A stretch of 22,047 bases of DNA from Dehalococcoidia bacterium (GTDB taxonomy: Bacteria; Chloroflexota; Dehalococcoidia; Dehalococcoidales; W693). Made by a program: the position numbers and the translations under genes. Below, in pieces: positions 12,711 to 21,616 of the stretch. Each line of letters begins with the position of its first letter. The stretch's first letter is position 1. The notes beneath the pieces were generated by a model. That model worked only from the letters and a program-made list of their open reading frames with translations. It was not told where the DNA came from and ran no database searches. The DNA lies in NCBI GenBank assembly GCA_011170385.1, contig DUFE01000040.1, forward strand, positions 1-22,047, given 5' to 3'.

Positions 12711-13265
12711 TTAATCATAATCCTGCTTTCTATGCATTTTCAGCAGCCAGTATACCGCCAGACCGCAAAGAACAATGCCAGCTATTACCGCTCCGACCCA
12801 GCCGAGCAGAGTGAGGCAGGTTATAATAACACCAGCGATAAACACTCCCAGCATTATGGAAAAGAATGCCTGTTTGAAGCCTATTCCAAAAAGAACCGCC
12901 GCCAGTGAGCCAGTCCAGGCGCCGGTAACCGGCAACGGAATGGCGACAAACAGCACCAGCCCGATTCGCTTGTACTTCTGTATAATTTTACCCTGCCGCC
13001 TGGTCCTTTCGAAAAGCCAGTCAAGCCACTTCTTGAAAAGTGACACGCGATTTAAAACACGAGTGGCGGCATCGAGAAAGAGAAGAATAAAAGGTACCGG
13101 CAGAAGATTACCGATAATCGCCAGCATGAAGGCATAGTACCAGCTCAAATCTAGGCTGGTAATAGCTACCGGTATAGCCGCCCTCAGCTCGGCGATAGGC
13201 AGGGCGGCGATAAGTATTACCATCAGTTCTCTACCAAGATCAAAACCCAGTATGGTATCTATCAA
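12711..13265 (-). CDS. Small multi-drug export family membrane protein (COG2426)
   Basis: A 184-residue integral membrane protein with the motifs of the Sm_multidrug_ex family: ALPIAELRAAIPVAI (about 21-35), NLLPVPFILLFL (53-64), a positively charged cytoplasmic loop (FKKWLDWLFERTRRQGK), and IPLPVTGAWTGSLAAVLFGI (109-128). About five hydrophobic helices, with paired Pro/Glu-Arg re-entrant segments, fit a small transporter. The name comes from an early annotation and the substrate is not known. The start is TTG at 13265, with AAGAGAAG upstream. It is divergent from dxs, and both promoters appear to share one dyad. Confidence 0.85.
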   Translation of the reverse strand: MIDTILGFDLGRELMVILIAALPIAELRAAIPVAITSLDLSWYYAFMLAIIGNLLPVPFILLFLDAATRVLNRVSLFKKWLDWLFERTRRQGKIIQKYKRIGLVLFVAIPLPVTGAWTGSLAAVLFGIGFKQAFFSIMLGVFIAGVIITCLTLLGWVGAVIAGIVLCGLAVYWLLKMHRKQDYD

Positions 13266-13296
13266 TGAATCTTCTCTTTTCCAGTAAGACTAAAGA

Positions 13297-13370
13297 AGTC
13301 TAACAAACGCTTATTCGTAGCGTCAAGCTGTATCATGAGCTTGACAACCTTTCAGCAAGATTGTTAGTAT
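13297..13370. promoter_or_regulatory. Symmetric divergent promoter region with an 8-bp dyad
   Basis: GTCAAGCT (13322-13329) and AGCTTGAC (13338-13345) are perfect inverted arms around 8 bp. The right arm supplies TTGACA (13341-13346) for dxs, with TAGTAT (13365-13370) 18 bp on. The left arm supplies, on the reverse strand, TTGACG (13326-13321) with TAGACT (13302-13297), also 18 bp away, for the membrane protein gene. A regulator binding the dyad would block or switch both. Confidence 0.55.
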
Positions 13371-13405
13371 AAGGCTAGATTCCAGGCTCGTCGCCAAAAC
13401 TGGCA

Positions 13406-15304
13406 ATGTCAAGACTGCTCGATAAAATAGACAGCCCGGCAGACCTTAAAACCCTGAAGGCAAAAGAGCTCAAACAACTGGCAGGTGAAATAAGAAAAGA
13501 GCTGGTGGCCAGGGTAACGGATAACGGCGGGCATCTGGCTTCAAACCTGGGTGTGGTTGAGCTTACTATAGCTCTGCACCGCGTGTTCGATAGCCCCAAA
13601 GATAAGATTATATGGGATGTTGGGCATCAGTCCTATACTCACAAGCTGCTTACCGGCAGGAGAGATAAATTCAAGACGCTACGTCAATACGGCGGCTTGT
13701 CCGGTTTTACTTGCCGTGATGAAAGCCAGCACGACCCGTTCGGCACCGGGCATGCCAGCACCTCGGTATCGGCGGCTCTGGGCATGGCGAAAGCCCGCGA
13801 CCTCTCCGGTGATGATTATAGCGTTGTTGCCATCATCGGCGACGGAGCTACCACGGGCGGTATGGCACTGGAAGCGTTCAATAACGTCGCCCAGCTGGGC
13901 TCCAAGATGATAGTGGTTTTAAACGATAACGGGATGTCAATCGCTCCGACCGTCGGCGCACTGGCAAAGCTGTTTAGCAAGGTGCGCTTTGACCGTCGAT
14001 ATTACCGGGCTAGTGAGGAAAGCAAGCGTTTATTCGGCATCCTGCCCCTAGGAAAAAAGATATGGCAGCTGGGAGAGAAGATAAAGAACGGCTTCAAGGG
14101 CTTCGTAATGCCGACGGTGTTCTGGGAGGAGGTGGGTTTCGCCTATATGGGACCTTTCGACGGACATAACATCGCCGAAATGGAGAAAGCACTGGAAAAG
14201 GCGAGAGACTACAGCCATAAGCCAACGCTGGTGCATGTTATTACTCAGAAGGGAAGGGGATATACGCCGGCGGAAGGCAATGCTGTATACTTCCACGGCG
14301 TGCCGCCCAAGAGCGACGGCACCAAGCTGGCACCGACATATAGCGAGGTTTTCGCAAGGACAATGCTCCATCTGGCACGACGAGACCCGAATCTCGTAGT
14401 CATAACACCGGCAATGCCGGAGGGGAACTGCCTATCCATTGTTCAGGCGGAGTTCCCGGAGCGGGTCTTCGATGTCGGCATCTGCGAGCAGCATGCCGTA
14501 ACCGTTGCCGCCGGTCTAGCTACCCAGGGCTACAAGCCGGTGGTCGCCATATACTCCACGTTTTTACAGCGTTCCTTCGACCAGATAATCCACGATGTCT
14601 GCACACAGAATCTACCTGTAGTTTTCGCCATAGACAGGGGAGGTATCGTCGGCGATGACGGTAAGACACATCAGGGTACGCTCGACCTTTCTTATCTAAC
14701 CCTGGTGCCCAACCTGACTGTCGCCGCACCGAAGGACGAAAACGAGCTACAGCACCTGTTATATACTGCACTGGAGGCAAAGCAACCGATGGCGGTAAGG
14801 TATCCACGAAGCGCCGGAGTCGGCGTTAATATGGACGAAGAGCTCCACCAGATACCGATAGGCAGTGGTGAAGTACTGAACCAGGGGGATGATGTCGCCA
14901 TCCTGGCTATCGGGGCTACAGTAGCCCCGGCAATGGAGGCGGCCAAAGAACTGGCTGAGAACAATATAAAAGCAATGGTGATAAATAGCCGGTTTGCCAA
15001 GCCGCTGGACGCCGAACTTATAAATGGCATTGCCCTCAGTATCAAGAACATTGTTACCGTGGAGGAGAACACCGTTAATGGAGGATTCGGCAGCAGTGTT
15101 CTTGCGCTGCTACAGAGGTCTGGTATAAGCGATGTCAATATAAAGAATATAGGTATCCCCGATGAGTTTGTTGAGCACGGATCGCAGGCTATATTGCGTG
15201 CCAAGTATAAACTGGATGCCGCAGGTATAGCCGAAGAGACGAGTAATCTGCTTTCAGGGAGCGGGAGTGATTTCCTGATAAACACGGAGTTTAAGAATTG
15301 CTAA
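13406..15304 (+). CDS. dxs: 1-deoxy-D-xylulose-5-phosphate synthase
   Basis: Full-length at 632 residues. It condenses pyruvate and glyceraldehyde 3-phosphate, with thiamine diphosphate, into DXP, the first step of the non-mevalonate isoprenoid pathway. Visible are His43, DVGHQSYTHKLLTGR (71-85), the ThDP/Mg motif GDGATTGG...N (145-160), NDNGMSI (173-179), VHVITQKGRGY (277-286) and catalytic Glu361 in GICEQHAV. The ATG at 13406 has no clear Shine-Dalgarno; a small GCCA-aaac-TGGC hairpin sits in its place, and the predicted leader is only about 30 bases. First gene of the plus-strand housekeeping run, but followed by a strong terminator. Confidence 0.97.
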   Translation: MSRLLDKIDSPADLKTLKAKELKQLAGEIRKELVARVTDNGGHLASNLGVVELTIALHRVFDSPKDKIIWDVGHQSYTHKLLTGRRDKFKTLRQYGGLSGFTCRDESQHDPFGTGHASTSVSAALGMAKARDLSGDDYSVVAIIGDGATTGGMALEAFNNVAQLGSKMIVVLNDNGMSIAPTVGALAKLFSKVRFDRRYYRASEESKRLFGILPLGKKIWQLGEKIKNGFKGFVMPTVFWEEVGFAYMGPFDGHNIAEMEKALEKARDYSHKPTLVHVITQKGRGYTPAEGNAVYFHGVPPKSDGTKLAPTYSEVFARTMLHLARRDPNLVVITPAMPEGNCLSIVQAEFPERVFDVGICEQHAVTVAAGLATQGYKPVVAIYSTFLQRSFDQIIHDVCTQNLPVVFAIDRGGIVGDDGKTHQGTLDLSYLTLVPNLTVAAPKDENELQHLLYTALEAKQPMAVRYPRSAGVGVNMDEELHQIPIGSGEVLNQGDDVAILAIGATVAPAMEAAKELAENNIKAMVINSRFAKPLDAELINGIALSIKNIVTVEENTVNGGFGSSVLALLQRSGISDVNIKNIGIPDEFVEHGSQAILRAKYKLDAAGIAEETSNLLSGSGSDFLINTEFKNC

Positions 15305-15314
15305 TAAGTACGCT

Positions 15315-15328
15315 TGGCATAAATGCCA
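15315..15328. repeat. TGGCAT-AA-ATGCCA dyad between dxs and pgk
   Basis: A perfect 6-bp inverted repeat with a 2-base centre, lying between the dxs stop and the terminator. The loop is too small for RNA, so it is more likely a protein-binding site or chance. Confidence 0.3.
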
Positions 15329-15344
15329 GCATAGACAAGAGAGG

Positions 15345-15380
15345 AATATCAGGTACGAACCTTGTGCCTGATATTTTTTA
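15345..15380 (+). terminator. Intrinsic terminator between dxs and pgk
   Basis: AATATCAGG (15345-15353) pairs with CCTGATATT (15367-15375). Three further pairs (TAC with GTG, one of them U-G) extend the stem inward to a 7-base loop. A run of six T starts at the end of the stem (15374-15379). This is the clearest terminator in the window and lies 15 bp before the pgk start, so pgk depends on read-through, anti-termination or a promoter I cannot see. Confidence 0.8.
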
Positions 15381-15394
15381 TTATGACATAGAAG

Positions 15395-16591
15395 ATGATT
15401 AAAAAAACAACTATAAAAGATATAGACGTAAGCGGTAAGAGAACGCTGGTCAGAGTCGACTTCAATGTACCGCTGAATAACGGGACGGGCATTATAACTG
15501 ACGACAGCCGTATCAGGGCGACACTGCCTACAATCGATTACCTCGTCGACAACGGCACCAGGGTAATTCTGTGCTCTCATCTTGGGCGACCTGAAGGAAG
15601 GGTAGATAAAAAATTAAGTTTGGCTGTTGTTGCCAGGAGACTATCGGAGATAATGCGGCAACCGGTAAAGTTCGTTGAAGATTGTATCGGCGCTGAGGTT
15701 GAGGCGGCGGTTGCCGGATTGAAAAATGGTGATATTATGCTTCTGGAAAACCTCCGCTTCCACCCTGAAGAAGAAAAGGGAGACCCGGAGTTCGCCCGAT
15801 CACTGGCGCGCCTGGGCGATATATTTGTCAACGACGCCTTTGGCACCTGCCACCGTAGACACGCCTCTATTGTGGCTATCACAAGATACCTCAAAGGCGT
15901 ATCGGGATTACTTCTGGAGAAGGAAACCAACTCGCTAGGCAGTGTTCTGGAGAATCCGCCGCGCCCGTTTGCCGTGCTCCTGGGCGGCGCCAAGGTAAGC
16001 GATAAAGTCGGCATGATAGATAACATTATCAGCAAGGTGGATTACATTATAATAGGCGGCGGAATGGCCGCCACTTTTCTTAAGGCGAAATCTTACGAAG
16101 TGGGGTTATCCCTGATAGAAGATGGACAGGATACCGCAGCCGAGTTAATGGATAAAGCGTCCAAGAATAGAGTAAGGATTATACTACCAGAAGATGTCGT
16201 CGTTACCCGCACAATCAGCAACAGAGGCAAGGTAAGTAATGTATCCGTGGAAAACATCGCGAAGAATAAGAGAATCGTCGATATTGGAGCACTTACCATC
16301 AGCAACTTTACCAGTGTGTTGGAGAAGTGCCAAACGGTATTCTGGAACGGTCCGATGGGTATATACGAAATACCACGATTCGCTGAAGGCACCAGGGCTA
16401 TGGCTAATATTATCGCCAGTCTCAATGCCACTACTATCGTCGGCGGCGGATCGACTGCTGAAATAGTTACCGAGATGAAACTGGCTGAAAAAATGACTTT
16501 CGTCTCCACCGGCGGCGGCGCCTCCTTGAGATTCCTTGGCGGTGAAACGCTGCCCGGGGTTGAAGTATTGCTCGATAAAGAGTTACCATAA
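15395..16591 (+). CDS. pgk: Phosphoglycerate kinase
   Basis: Full-length at 398 residues. It interconverts 1,3-bisphosphoglycerate plus ADP with 3-phosphoglycerate plus ATP in glycolysis and gluconeogenesis. Family motifs are present: RTLVRVDFNVPLN near the N-terminus, SHLGRPEG, ENLRFHPEEEKGD, NDAFGTCHRRHASI, LLGGAKVSDK, TVFWNGPMGIYE and STGGGASLRFLGG. The segment GGGSTAE has Ser where most PGKs have the nucleotide/Mg-binding Asp of GGGDTA or GGGDSA. I believe this occurs in relatives but cannot verify it. The ribosome-binding site is weak. The next gene begins about 28 bp after the stop, and the glycolytic trio pgk-apgM-tpiA forms a tight unit. Confidence 0.97.
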   Translation: MIKKTTIKDIDVSGKRTLVRVDFNVPLNNGTGIITDDSRIRATLPTIDYLVDNGTRVILCSHLGRPEGRVDKKLSLAVVARRLSEIMRQPVKFVEDCIGAEVEAAVAGLKNGDIMLLENLRFHPEEEKGDPEFARSLARLGDIFVNDAFGTCHRRHASIVAITRYLKGVSGLLLEKETNSLGSVLENPPRPFAVLLGGAKVSDKVGMIDNIISKVDYIIIGGGMAATFLKAKSYEVGLSLIEDGQDTAAELMDKASKNRVRIILPEDVVVTRTISNRGKVSNVSVENIAKNKRIVDIGALTISNFTSVLEKCQTVFWNGPMGIYEIPRFAEGTRAMANIIASLNATTIVGGGSTAEIVTEMKLAEKMTFVSTGGGASLRFLGGETLPGVEVLLDKELP

Positions 16592-16619
16592 TAACCAGTA
16601 AAAGAGAAGTGTGGAGGAT

Positions 16620-17825
16620 ATGGATAAACTGGAGCTGATAAGGGAAATCTCCAGAGCCACGGATACCAAGATTGTATTACTGGTTATCGATGGACTGGGT
16701 GGGTTACCGGATTTAGAAACGGGCAAGACGGAGCTGGAAGCGGCAAATACCCCCAACCTGGATGCACTGGCAACCAAAGGAATCTGTGGCTTGAGCGAAC
16801 CAATAAGTCCGGGCATAACTCCCGGGAGCGCACCCGGGCACCTGGCTTTATTCGGCTACGATCCAGTCGATTGCACAATGGGTAGGGGTGTTCTGGAAGC
16901 CGTGGGTATAGACCTCGATCTCGAGATGGGAGACATCGCTGCCCGTGGTAACTTCTGTACGCTGGATAATAGCGGTCTGATTACCGACCGCAGAGCCGGA
17001 CGCATAGCTACTGAAAAATGCGCCGATCTATGTGAACTGCTCGATGACATGGATATAGACGGCATCAGAGTTATCGTTAAACCGGTGAAGGAACACCGGT
17101 TGGTGGTTGTATTCAGGGGTGACACTCTTAGCGAAGATATAACCGATTCCGACCCGCAGCAGACGGGAGTGGCACCGGAGAATGTCGAGGCAAGAACCGA
17201 TGCAGCCGAAAAAACTGCCGATGTCGTTAATAAGTTCATCAAAAAGGCACAAAAAATACTGGCACATCATCACCCGGCGAACATGGTTTTACTGAGGGGT
17301 TTCTCTAAAAAACCGCAGCTGCCGACAATGAAGGAGATTTACAAGTTGAAAGCGGTAGCTATCGCCAGCTACCCGATGTATCGCGGGCTGGCAAAGACTG
17401 TCGGTATGGATGTACAGAATACCGGAGCAACAATAGAAGACGAGCTTACTGCGCTCAGGAAATGCTTCACTAATTACGACTTCTTTTTTATCCATATAAA
17501 AGGGACGGATTCTGCCGGCGAGGACGGGGATTATAATCGAAAGGTTGCTGTACTGGAGTATCTGGATGGACTGCTTCCGCAACTGATAGAGCTCAAGCCA
17601 GATGTAACCGTGATTACCGGCGACCACTCAACCCCGGCGACTATAATGGGGCATAGCTGGCACCCGGTGCCGGTAGTGCTTTATTCGCAGTGGTGCCGCC
17701 CCGATGGGGTGAGCCACTTCTCAGAGTCGGCGTGCATTCTCGGTGGGCTGGGGCACCTGCCGGCAACGGATATAATGCCGCTGGCTATGGCTAACGCCCT
17801 AAAACTAAACAAGTTTGGAGCCTGA
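16620..17825 (+). CDS. apgM: Cofactor-independent phosphoglycerate mutase, archaeal type
   Basis: About 401 residues. Catalyses 3-phosphoglycerate to 2-phosphoglycerate interconversion through a metal-dependent phosphoserine mechanism of the alkaline phosphatase superfamily. Seen are LLVIDGLGGLPD (first metal Asp), the Ser-bearing segment SPGITPGSAPGHLALFGYDP, FIHIKGTDSAGEDGD and VITGDHSTPATIMGHSWHPVPV, which supplies the late Asp/His metal ligands. This is the aPGAM family, not GpmI or GpmA, as expected in Dehalococcoidia. The start is ambiguous: ATG 16620 is preceded by GAGAAG at ten bases and GGAGG at two, and a GTG at 16611 would add three residues. Its end is five bases before the ATG of tpiA. 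Confidence 0.93.
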   Translation: MDKLELIREISRATDTKIVLLVIDGLGGLPDLETGKTELEAANTPNLDALATKGICGLSEPISPGITPGSAPGHLALFGYDPVDCTMGRGVLEAVGIDLDLEMGDIAARGNFCTLDNSGLITDRRAGRIATEKCADLCELLDDMDIDGIRVIVKPVKEHRLVVVFRGDTLSEDITDSDPQQTGVAPENVEARTDAAEKTADVVNKFIKKAQKILAHHHPANMVLLRGFSKKPQLPTMKEIYKLKAVAIASYPMYRGLAKTVGMDVQNTGATIEDELTALRKCFTNYDFFFIHIKGTDSAGEDGDYNRKVAVLEYLDGLLPQLIELKPDVTVITGDHSTPATIMGHSWHPVPVVLYSQWCRPDGVSHFSESACILGGLGHLPATDIMPLAMANALKLNKFGA

Positions 17826-17829
17826 TATC

Positions 17830-18591
17830 ATGAGAATGCCGCTTATTGCCGCCAACTGGAAAATGAATACCACTGTTGATGAAGCTGCGGGGCTGGTACG
17901 CGGTATGCTCGATGACCTTGATAAAATCGGGAGTGTCGAAAAGGTGATCTGCCCTCCATTTGTTTCACTGGTAACGGTAGGGGATATATTGAAGGGTAGC
18001 TCGGTGAAGCTGGGGGCGCAGAATATATGCTTCGAAGAAAAGGGAGCTTATACCGGAGAAATATCTCCACTGATGCTTGTCGGGTTGTGCAAGTTCGTCA
18101 TCATCGGACACTCGGAGCGCAGGCAACACTTCGGCGAGACGGGCGAAACAATAAACAAGAAGATGAAGGCAGCTATCAGAGCTGGCATGACGCCTATCCT
18201 GTGCGTCGGTGAGAGCCTGACTGATAATGAAGCTGGCAGGACAGTAGAACTGGTGACCACGCAGCTAGATACCGCTTTAGCGGACATAGCGGACCCCGCT
18301 GGTACTGTTATCGCCTACGAACCGGTATGGGCTATCGGTAGCGGTAGGTCAGCCAACTGCGAACAGGCAAACGAAACGATAGCTATAATCCGTGAGGAGG
18401 TTATCGATCTGTTTGATATGGAAACCGCAAACGATATGCGAATCCTGTATGGCGGCAGCGTCAACGCAGGCAATATCGCCGAGTTCGTCGGTCAGCCGGA
18501 TATAGACGGTGCCCTAGTCGGCGGTGCCAGCCTTAAACCAGATCAATTTATAAGCATCATCAGGCAAACAGCGGAAATCAGAGGTAGCTAG
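17830..18591 (+). CDS. tpiA: Triosephosphate isomerase
   Basis: At 253 residues this is normal for the family. It interconverts dihydroxyacetone phosphate and glyceraldehyde 3-phosphate. Catalytic residues are all visible: Lys11 in ANWKMN, His94 in IIGHSERR and Glu164 in AYEPVWAIGSG. The phosphate-binding loop is near ILYGGSVN, followed by DGALVGGASL. I start at ATG 17830, nine bases after GGAG; an in-frame TTG at 17815 would overlap apgM and an ATG at 17836 is also possible. Only four bases separate it from the apgM stop, so the two are co-translated. Its product also feeds dxs. Confidence 0.96.
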   Translation: MRMPLIAANWKMNTTVDEAAGLVRGMLDDLDKIGSVEKVICPPFVSLVTVGDILKGSSVKLGAQNICFEEKGAYTGEISPLMLVGLCKFVIIGHSERRQHFGETGETINKKMKAAIRAGMTPILCVGESLTDNEAGRTVELVTTQLDTALADIADPAGTVIAYEPVWAIGSGRSANCEQANETIAIIREEVIDLFDMETANDMRILYGGSVNAGNIAEFVGQPDIDGALVGGASLKPDQFISIIRQTAEIRGS

Positions 18592-18605
18592 CTGAATATT
18601 ACTGT

Positions 18606-19529
18606 ATGAATGAACTGATAGCTATCGTTGGACCAACCGGAGTAGGGAAGAGCCATCTTGCCATCAAGCTGTCGCAGAACTTCAACGGCGAGATAGTCAG
18701 CGCCGATAGCCGGCAGGTTTACCGCCATATGGATATAGGCACCGCCAAACCCAACCGACATGATATGGCGCTTGTAAGGCACCATTTAGTTGACATAATC
18801 AATCCCGACGAACCATTCAGCCTAGCACAGTACCAGGGGCTGGCTAATAATGCTATCAAAGGAATATTCCAGCGTAATAAAGTTCCTTTCCTGGTCGGCG
18901 GCAGCGGGCAATATGTGAGGGCGGTGCTAGAGGGCTGGGGAATACCGCAGGTGCCACCCGACACTGATTTGAGGAGAGACTTGGAGGAAAAGGCGAATGG
19001 TTATGGGGTTGATGAGCTCTATCGCGAGTTACGGTTGGTAGACCCGGCAGCCGCCGGAAGAATCGACCGCAACAATCCGAGAAGGTTAATCAGAGCGCTG
19101 GAGATCACCAGGGGTTCTAATAAAAACACTGCCGGAAGCCAAAGTAATAAAACACCGCCGTTCAGGCATATTACCATAGGGCTTACCAGAGATAGAGACG
19201 AGCTTTACCGCAGGATCGATGCCAGGGTGGACAGGATGATAGAGCATGGGCTGGTGGAAGAGGTAAAAAAATTGATAAACATGGGCTACGGGATGAATCT
19301 GCCGTCTATGTCCGGCATCGGCTACCGGCAGATAGGGATGTACCTCGAGGGAAACATAACGCTGGAGACGGCTGTCCAGCAGATAAAGTTCGAGAGCCAC
19401 CGATTTGTTCGCCAGCAGTATAACTGGTTCAGCCCGAAAGATGATAGAATAAGGTGGTTTGATATGGGGGGAAGGGCAGGGAGAGAGATAGCGGCGCTGG
19501 TCGCCGATTTTACCGGTATAGGTTTATAG
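18606..19529 (+). CDS. miaA: tRNA dimethylallyltransferase
   Basis: Full-length at 307 residues. It transfers the dimethylallyl group from DMAPP to A37 of tRNAs reading UNN codons. The P-loop GPTGVGKS (9-16) is followed by SADSRQVYRHMDIGTAKP with the catalytic Asp, then PFLVGGSGQYVRAVLEGW, NPRRLIRALEI and the C-terminal SMSGIGYRQIGMYLEG and RHRFVRQQYNWF-like segment (here SHRFVRQQYNWF). It consumes an isoprenoid precursor whose pathway begins with dxs upstream, a plausible reason for the clustering. Gap of 14 bp after tpiA and one base before dapF. Confidence 0.96.
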   Translation: MNELIAIVGPTGVGKSHLAIKLSQNFNGEIVSADSRQVYRHMDIGTAKPNRHDMALVRHHLVDIINPDEPFSLAQYQGLANNAIKGIFQRNKVPFLVGGSGQYVRAVLEGWGIPQVPPDTDLRRDLEEKANGYGVDELYRELRLVDPAAAGRIDRNNPRRLIRALEITRGSNKNTAGSQSNKTPPFRHITIGLTRDRDELYRRIDARVDRMIEHGLVEEVKKLINMGYGMNLPSMSGIGYRQIGMYLEGNITLETAVQQIKFESHRFVRQQYNWFSPKDDRIRWFDMGGRAGREIAALVADFTGIGL

Positions 19530-19530
19530 A

Positions 19531-20397
19531 ATGGCGATAAAGTTTACCAAGCTGCAGAGCGCCGGTAACGACTTCGTGCTGGTGGAAGCCGGTAGCGATG
19601 GACGTGATTGGTCGAAGCTCTCCAGGGAAATTTGTCGGTGCCACTACGGAATAGGCGCCGATGGCTTGCTGATTCTCCTGCCATCCAAAATTGCCGATAT
19701 TGGCATGAGAGTGATAAACGCCGATGGCTCCGAGGCAGAAGCCTGTGGTAACGGGCTATGCTGCCTGGCAAAATACGCCGCCGATAACGGTTTTACCGGA
19801 GCCGGAACAGAAGAGATATCGGTTGAAACCATTGCTGGAATAAGAAATGCACACCTTATCGAAGGAAGTGGTAAAACAAGAAAAATACAGGCGGCTATGG
19901 GAAAGCCGGAGTTCGAGGCGAACAGGATACCGGTAGCGGTGGAAGAGGGCAAGGGTAGAACGGTTGACATAAAGATGATAACAGATTATCCTCTCGTGGT
20001 GGATAACAGAAAGCTGACATTGAGCTTTGTCTCGATGGGAAATCCTCATGCCATTTTCTTCCAGGAAAAACCGGTAACAGAGTTCCCACTGTCAAAGATC
20101 GGGCCGATAGTTGAAAACCATAGTCTTTTCCCCGAGCGGGTCAACTTTGAGGTAGCCAAAGTAAATAGCAGAAAAAACATTGAAGTTAGGGTGTGGGAGA
20201 GGGGTGTGGGTGAAACGCTGGCGTGTGGTAGCGGTGCCTGTGCCGTGGCGGTAGCCGCTCGAATGCTGGACTATGCCAATAGTCCGCTGGAAGTCATACT
20301 GCCCGGCGGTACACTGGAGGTAGCCTGGGATGGAGTGGGAGAAGTAATACTTGGCGGGGTGGTAGAGACGGTATTCAGTGGAGAGTGGCTCGAATAG
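19531..20397 (+). CDS. dapF: Diaminopimelate epimerase
   Basis: Full-length at 288 residues. Converts LL-diaminopimelate to meso-diaminopimelate for lysine and, where present, peptidoglycan. It is cofactor-free and uses two Cys: Cys72 in EACGNGLCCLAKY and Cys232 in LACGSGACAVAVA, both present. The N-terminal KLQSAGNDFVLVE and MGNPHAIFF are also typical. The ATG follows the miaA stop by a single base. dapL, which makes its substrate, is immediately downstream. Confidence 0.97.
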   Translation: MAIKFTKLQSAGNDFVLVEAGSDGRDWSKLSREICRCHYGIGADGLLILLPSKIADIGMRVINADGSEAEACGNGLCCLAKYAADNGFTGAGTEEISVETIAGIRNAHLIEGSGKTRKIQAAMGKPEFEANRIPVAVEEGKGRTVDIKMITDYPLVVDNRKLTLSFVSMGNPHAIFFQEKPVTEFPLSKIGPIVENHSLFPERVNFEVAKVNSRKNIEVRVWERGVGETLACGSGACAVAVAARMLDYANSPLEVILPGGTLEVAWDGVGEVILGGVVETVFSGEWLE

Positions 20398-20417
20398 AGA
20401 AAGAAGGTTATAGAAAT

Positions 20418-21605
20418 ATGAGAATATCGCCCAGAATGGAAAGCCTGAAGCCCTATTTATTTGTTGAGATAAATAAAAAGATTGCCGAAAAGAAGGCTAA
20501 GGGTGAGGAAGTAATAAGCTTTGCCATCGGGGATCCCGATATACCTACGCCGGAGAATATAATAGAGAAGCTATGCCAGGCGGCGAAAGATCCGGAAAAC
20601 CATCATTACCCAGAGACAGCCGGGTTGCCTGAATTAAGGAAGGCGATAGCGGATTGGTACCAGAGACGGTTTAGCGTCTCCCTCGACGCCGATAGAGAAG
20701 TTTTGCCTCTCATCGGCGCCAAGGAGGGCATTGCACACGTTGCATTATGCTTAATCGATTCTGGTGATGTAGCCCTGGTGCCGAATCCTGCTTACCCGGT
20801 CTATGTTATTAGCACAGAACTGGTTGGCGGTGAGCCTTACTATATGCCACTAACAGAGGGAAGGAACTATCTGCCGGACCTGGACGCCATCCCTGAAGAG
20901 GTGCTGAAAAGGGCGAAAGTTTTATGGCTAAACTACCCCAATAACCCAACTGGTGCCGTCGCCAACCTAGATTTCTTCAACGGAGTCGTCCGTTTTGCGC
21001 GACAGCACGATTTAGCCGTTTGCCATGATGCTCCATACACAGAGGTCGCCTTCGATGGCTACCAGCCGGTAAGCTTCTTGCAAGCAGATGGGGCAAAGGA
21101 CGTGGGCATCGAGTTCCATTCCCTGTCCAAGAGCTATAACATGACCGGCTGGCGCATCGGAATGGCGGTTGGCAATACTGATATTATAGGAGCACTGGGG
21201 AGCATTAAATCCAACCTGGATTCGGGGATACCGCAGGCTATCCAGTATGCCGCCATCGAGGCTCTCGGAGGTTCGCAGGAATGCATTGCCAGACACAACG
21301 CCATTTACCAGCGGCGACGCGACCTTATCCTAGAGGTGTTGGAAGACATCGGGCTTAAAGCCAGGCCGGCCAAGGCAGGGCTTTATGTATGGGCTAAGGT
21401 ACCCAAAGGCTATACTTCTATGGAGTTCGCCAGCGACCTGCTCCAGCAGGTAGGTGTGGTAGTTATTCCGGGTGTGGGCTACGGTAGCAACGGCGAAGGC
21501 TATGTACGTCTGTCATTGACCATACCCGATGCCAGTCTGGTAAAGGGTTTAACCAGACTTTCCGCCTGGAAAGATAACAAGGACAGGTTAAAGCAGAAGA
21601 AATAA
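20418..21605 (+). CDS. dapL: LL-diaminopimelate aminotransferase
   Basis: 395 residues from ATG 20418, chosen because AAGAAGG lies ten bases upstream; an upstream GTG at 20385 would overlap dapF by 13 bp. It is a PLP-dependent fold-type I aminotransferase converting tetrahydrodipicolinate and glutamate directly to LL-DAP, bypassing the succinylase and dehydrogenase branches. Motifs are FAIGDPDIPTP, YPETAGLPELRKAIADWY, WLNYPNNPTGA, the PLP Asp in CHDAPYTE and catalytic Lys238 in SLSKSYNMTGWRIG. The adjacent dapF supports DapL over a generic aspartate aminotransferase. The predicted product is the DapL2-like form found in Chloroflexota. Confidence 0.93.
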   Translation: MRISPRMESLKPYLFVEINKKIAEKKAKGEEVISFAIGDPDIPTPENIIEKLCQAAKDPENHHYPETAGLPELRKAIADWYQRRFSVSLDADREVLPLIGAKEGIAHVALCLIDSGDVALVPNPAYPVYVISTELVGGEPYYMPLTEGRNYLPDLDAIPEEVLKRAKVLWLNYPNNPTGAVANLDFFNGVVRFARQHDLAVCHDAPYTEVAFDGYQPVSFLQADGAKDVGIEFHSLSKSYNMTGWRIGMAVGNTDIIGALGSIKSNLDSGIPQAIQYAAIEALGGSQECIARHNAIYQRRRDLILEVLEDIGLKARPAKAGLYVWAKVPKGYTSMEFASDLLQQVGVVVIPGVGYGSNGEGYVRLSLTIPDASLVKGLTRLSAWKDNKDRLKQKK

Positions 21606-21616
21606 CTTCACATAAC

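Noticed and set aside
14692..15285. A 197-codon reverse-strand frame inside dxs
   Set aside because: Antisense to a conserved, well-recognised gene; Ser-rich shadow composition with no family resemblance.
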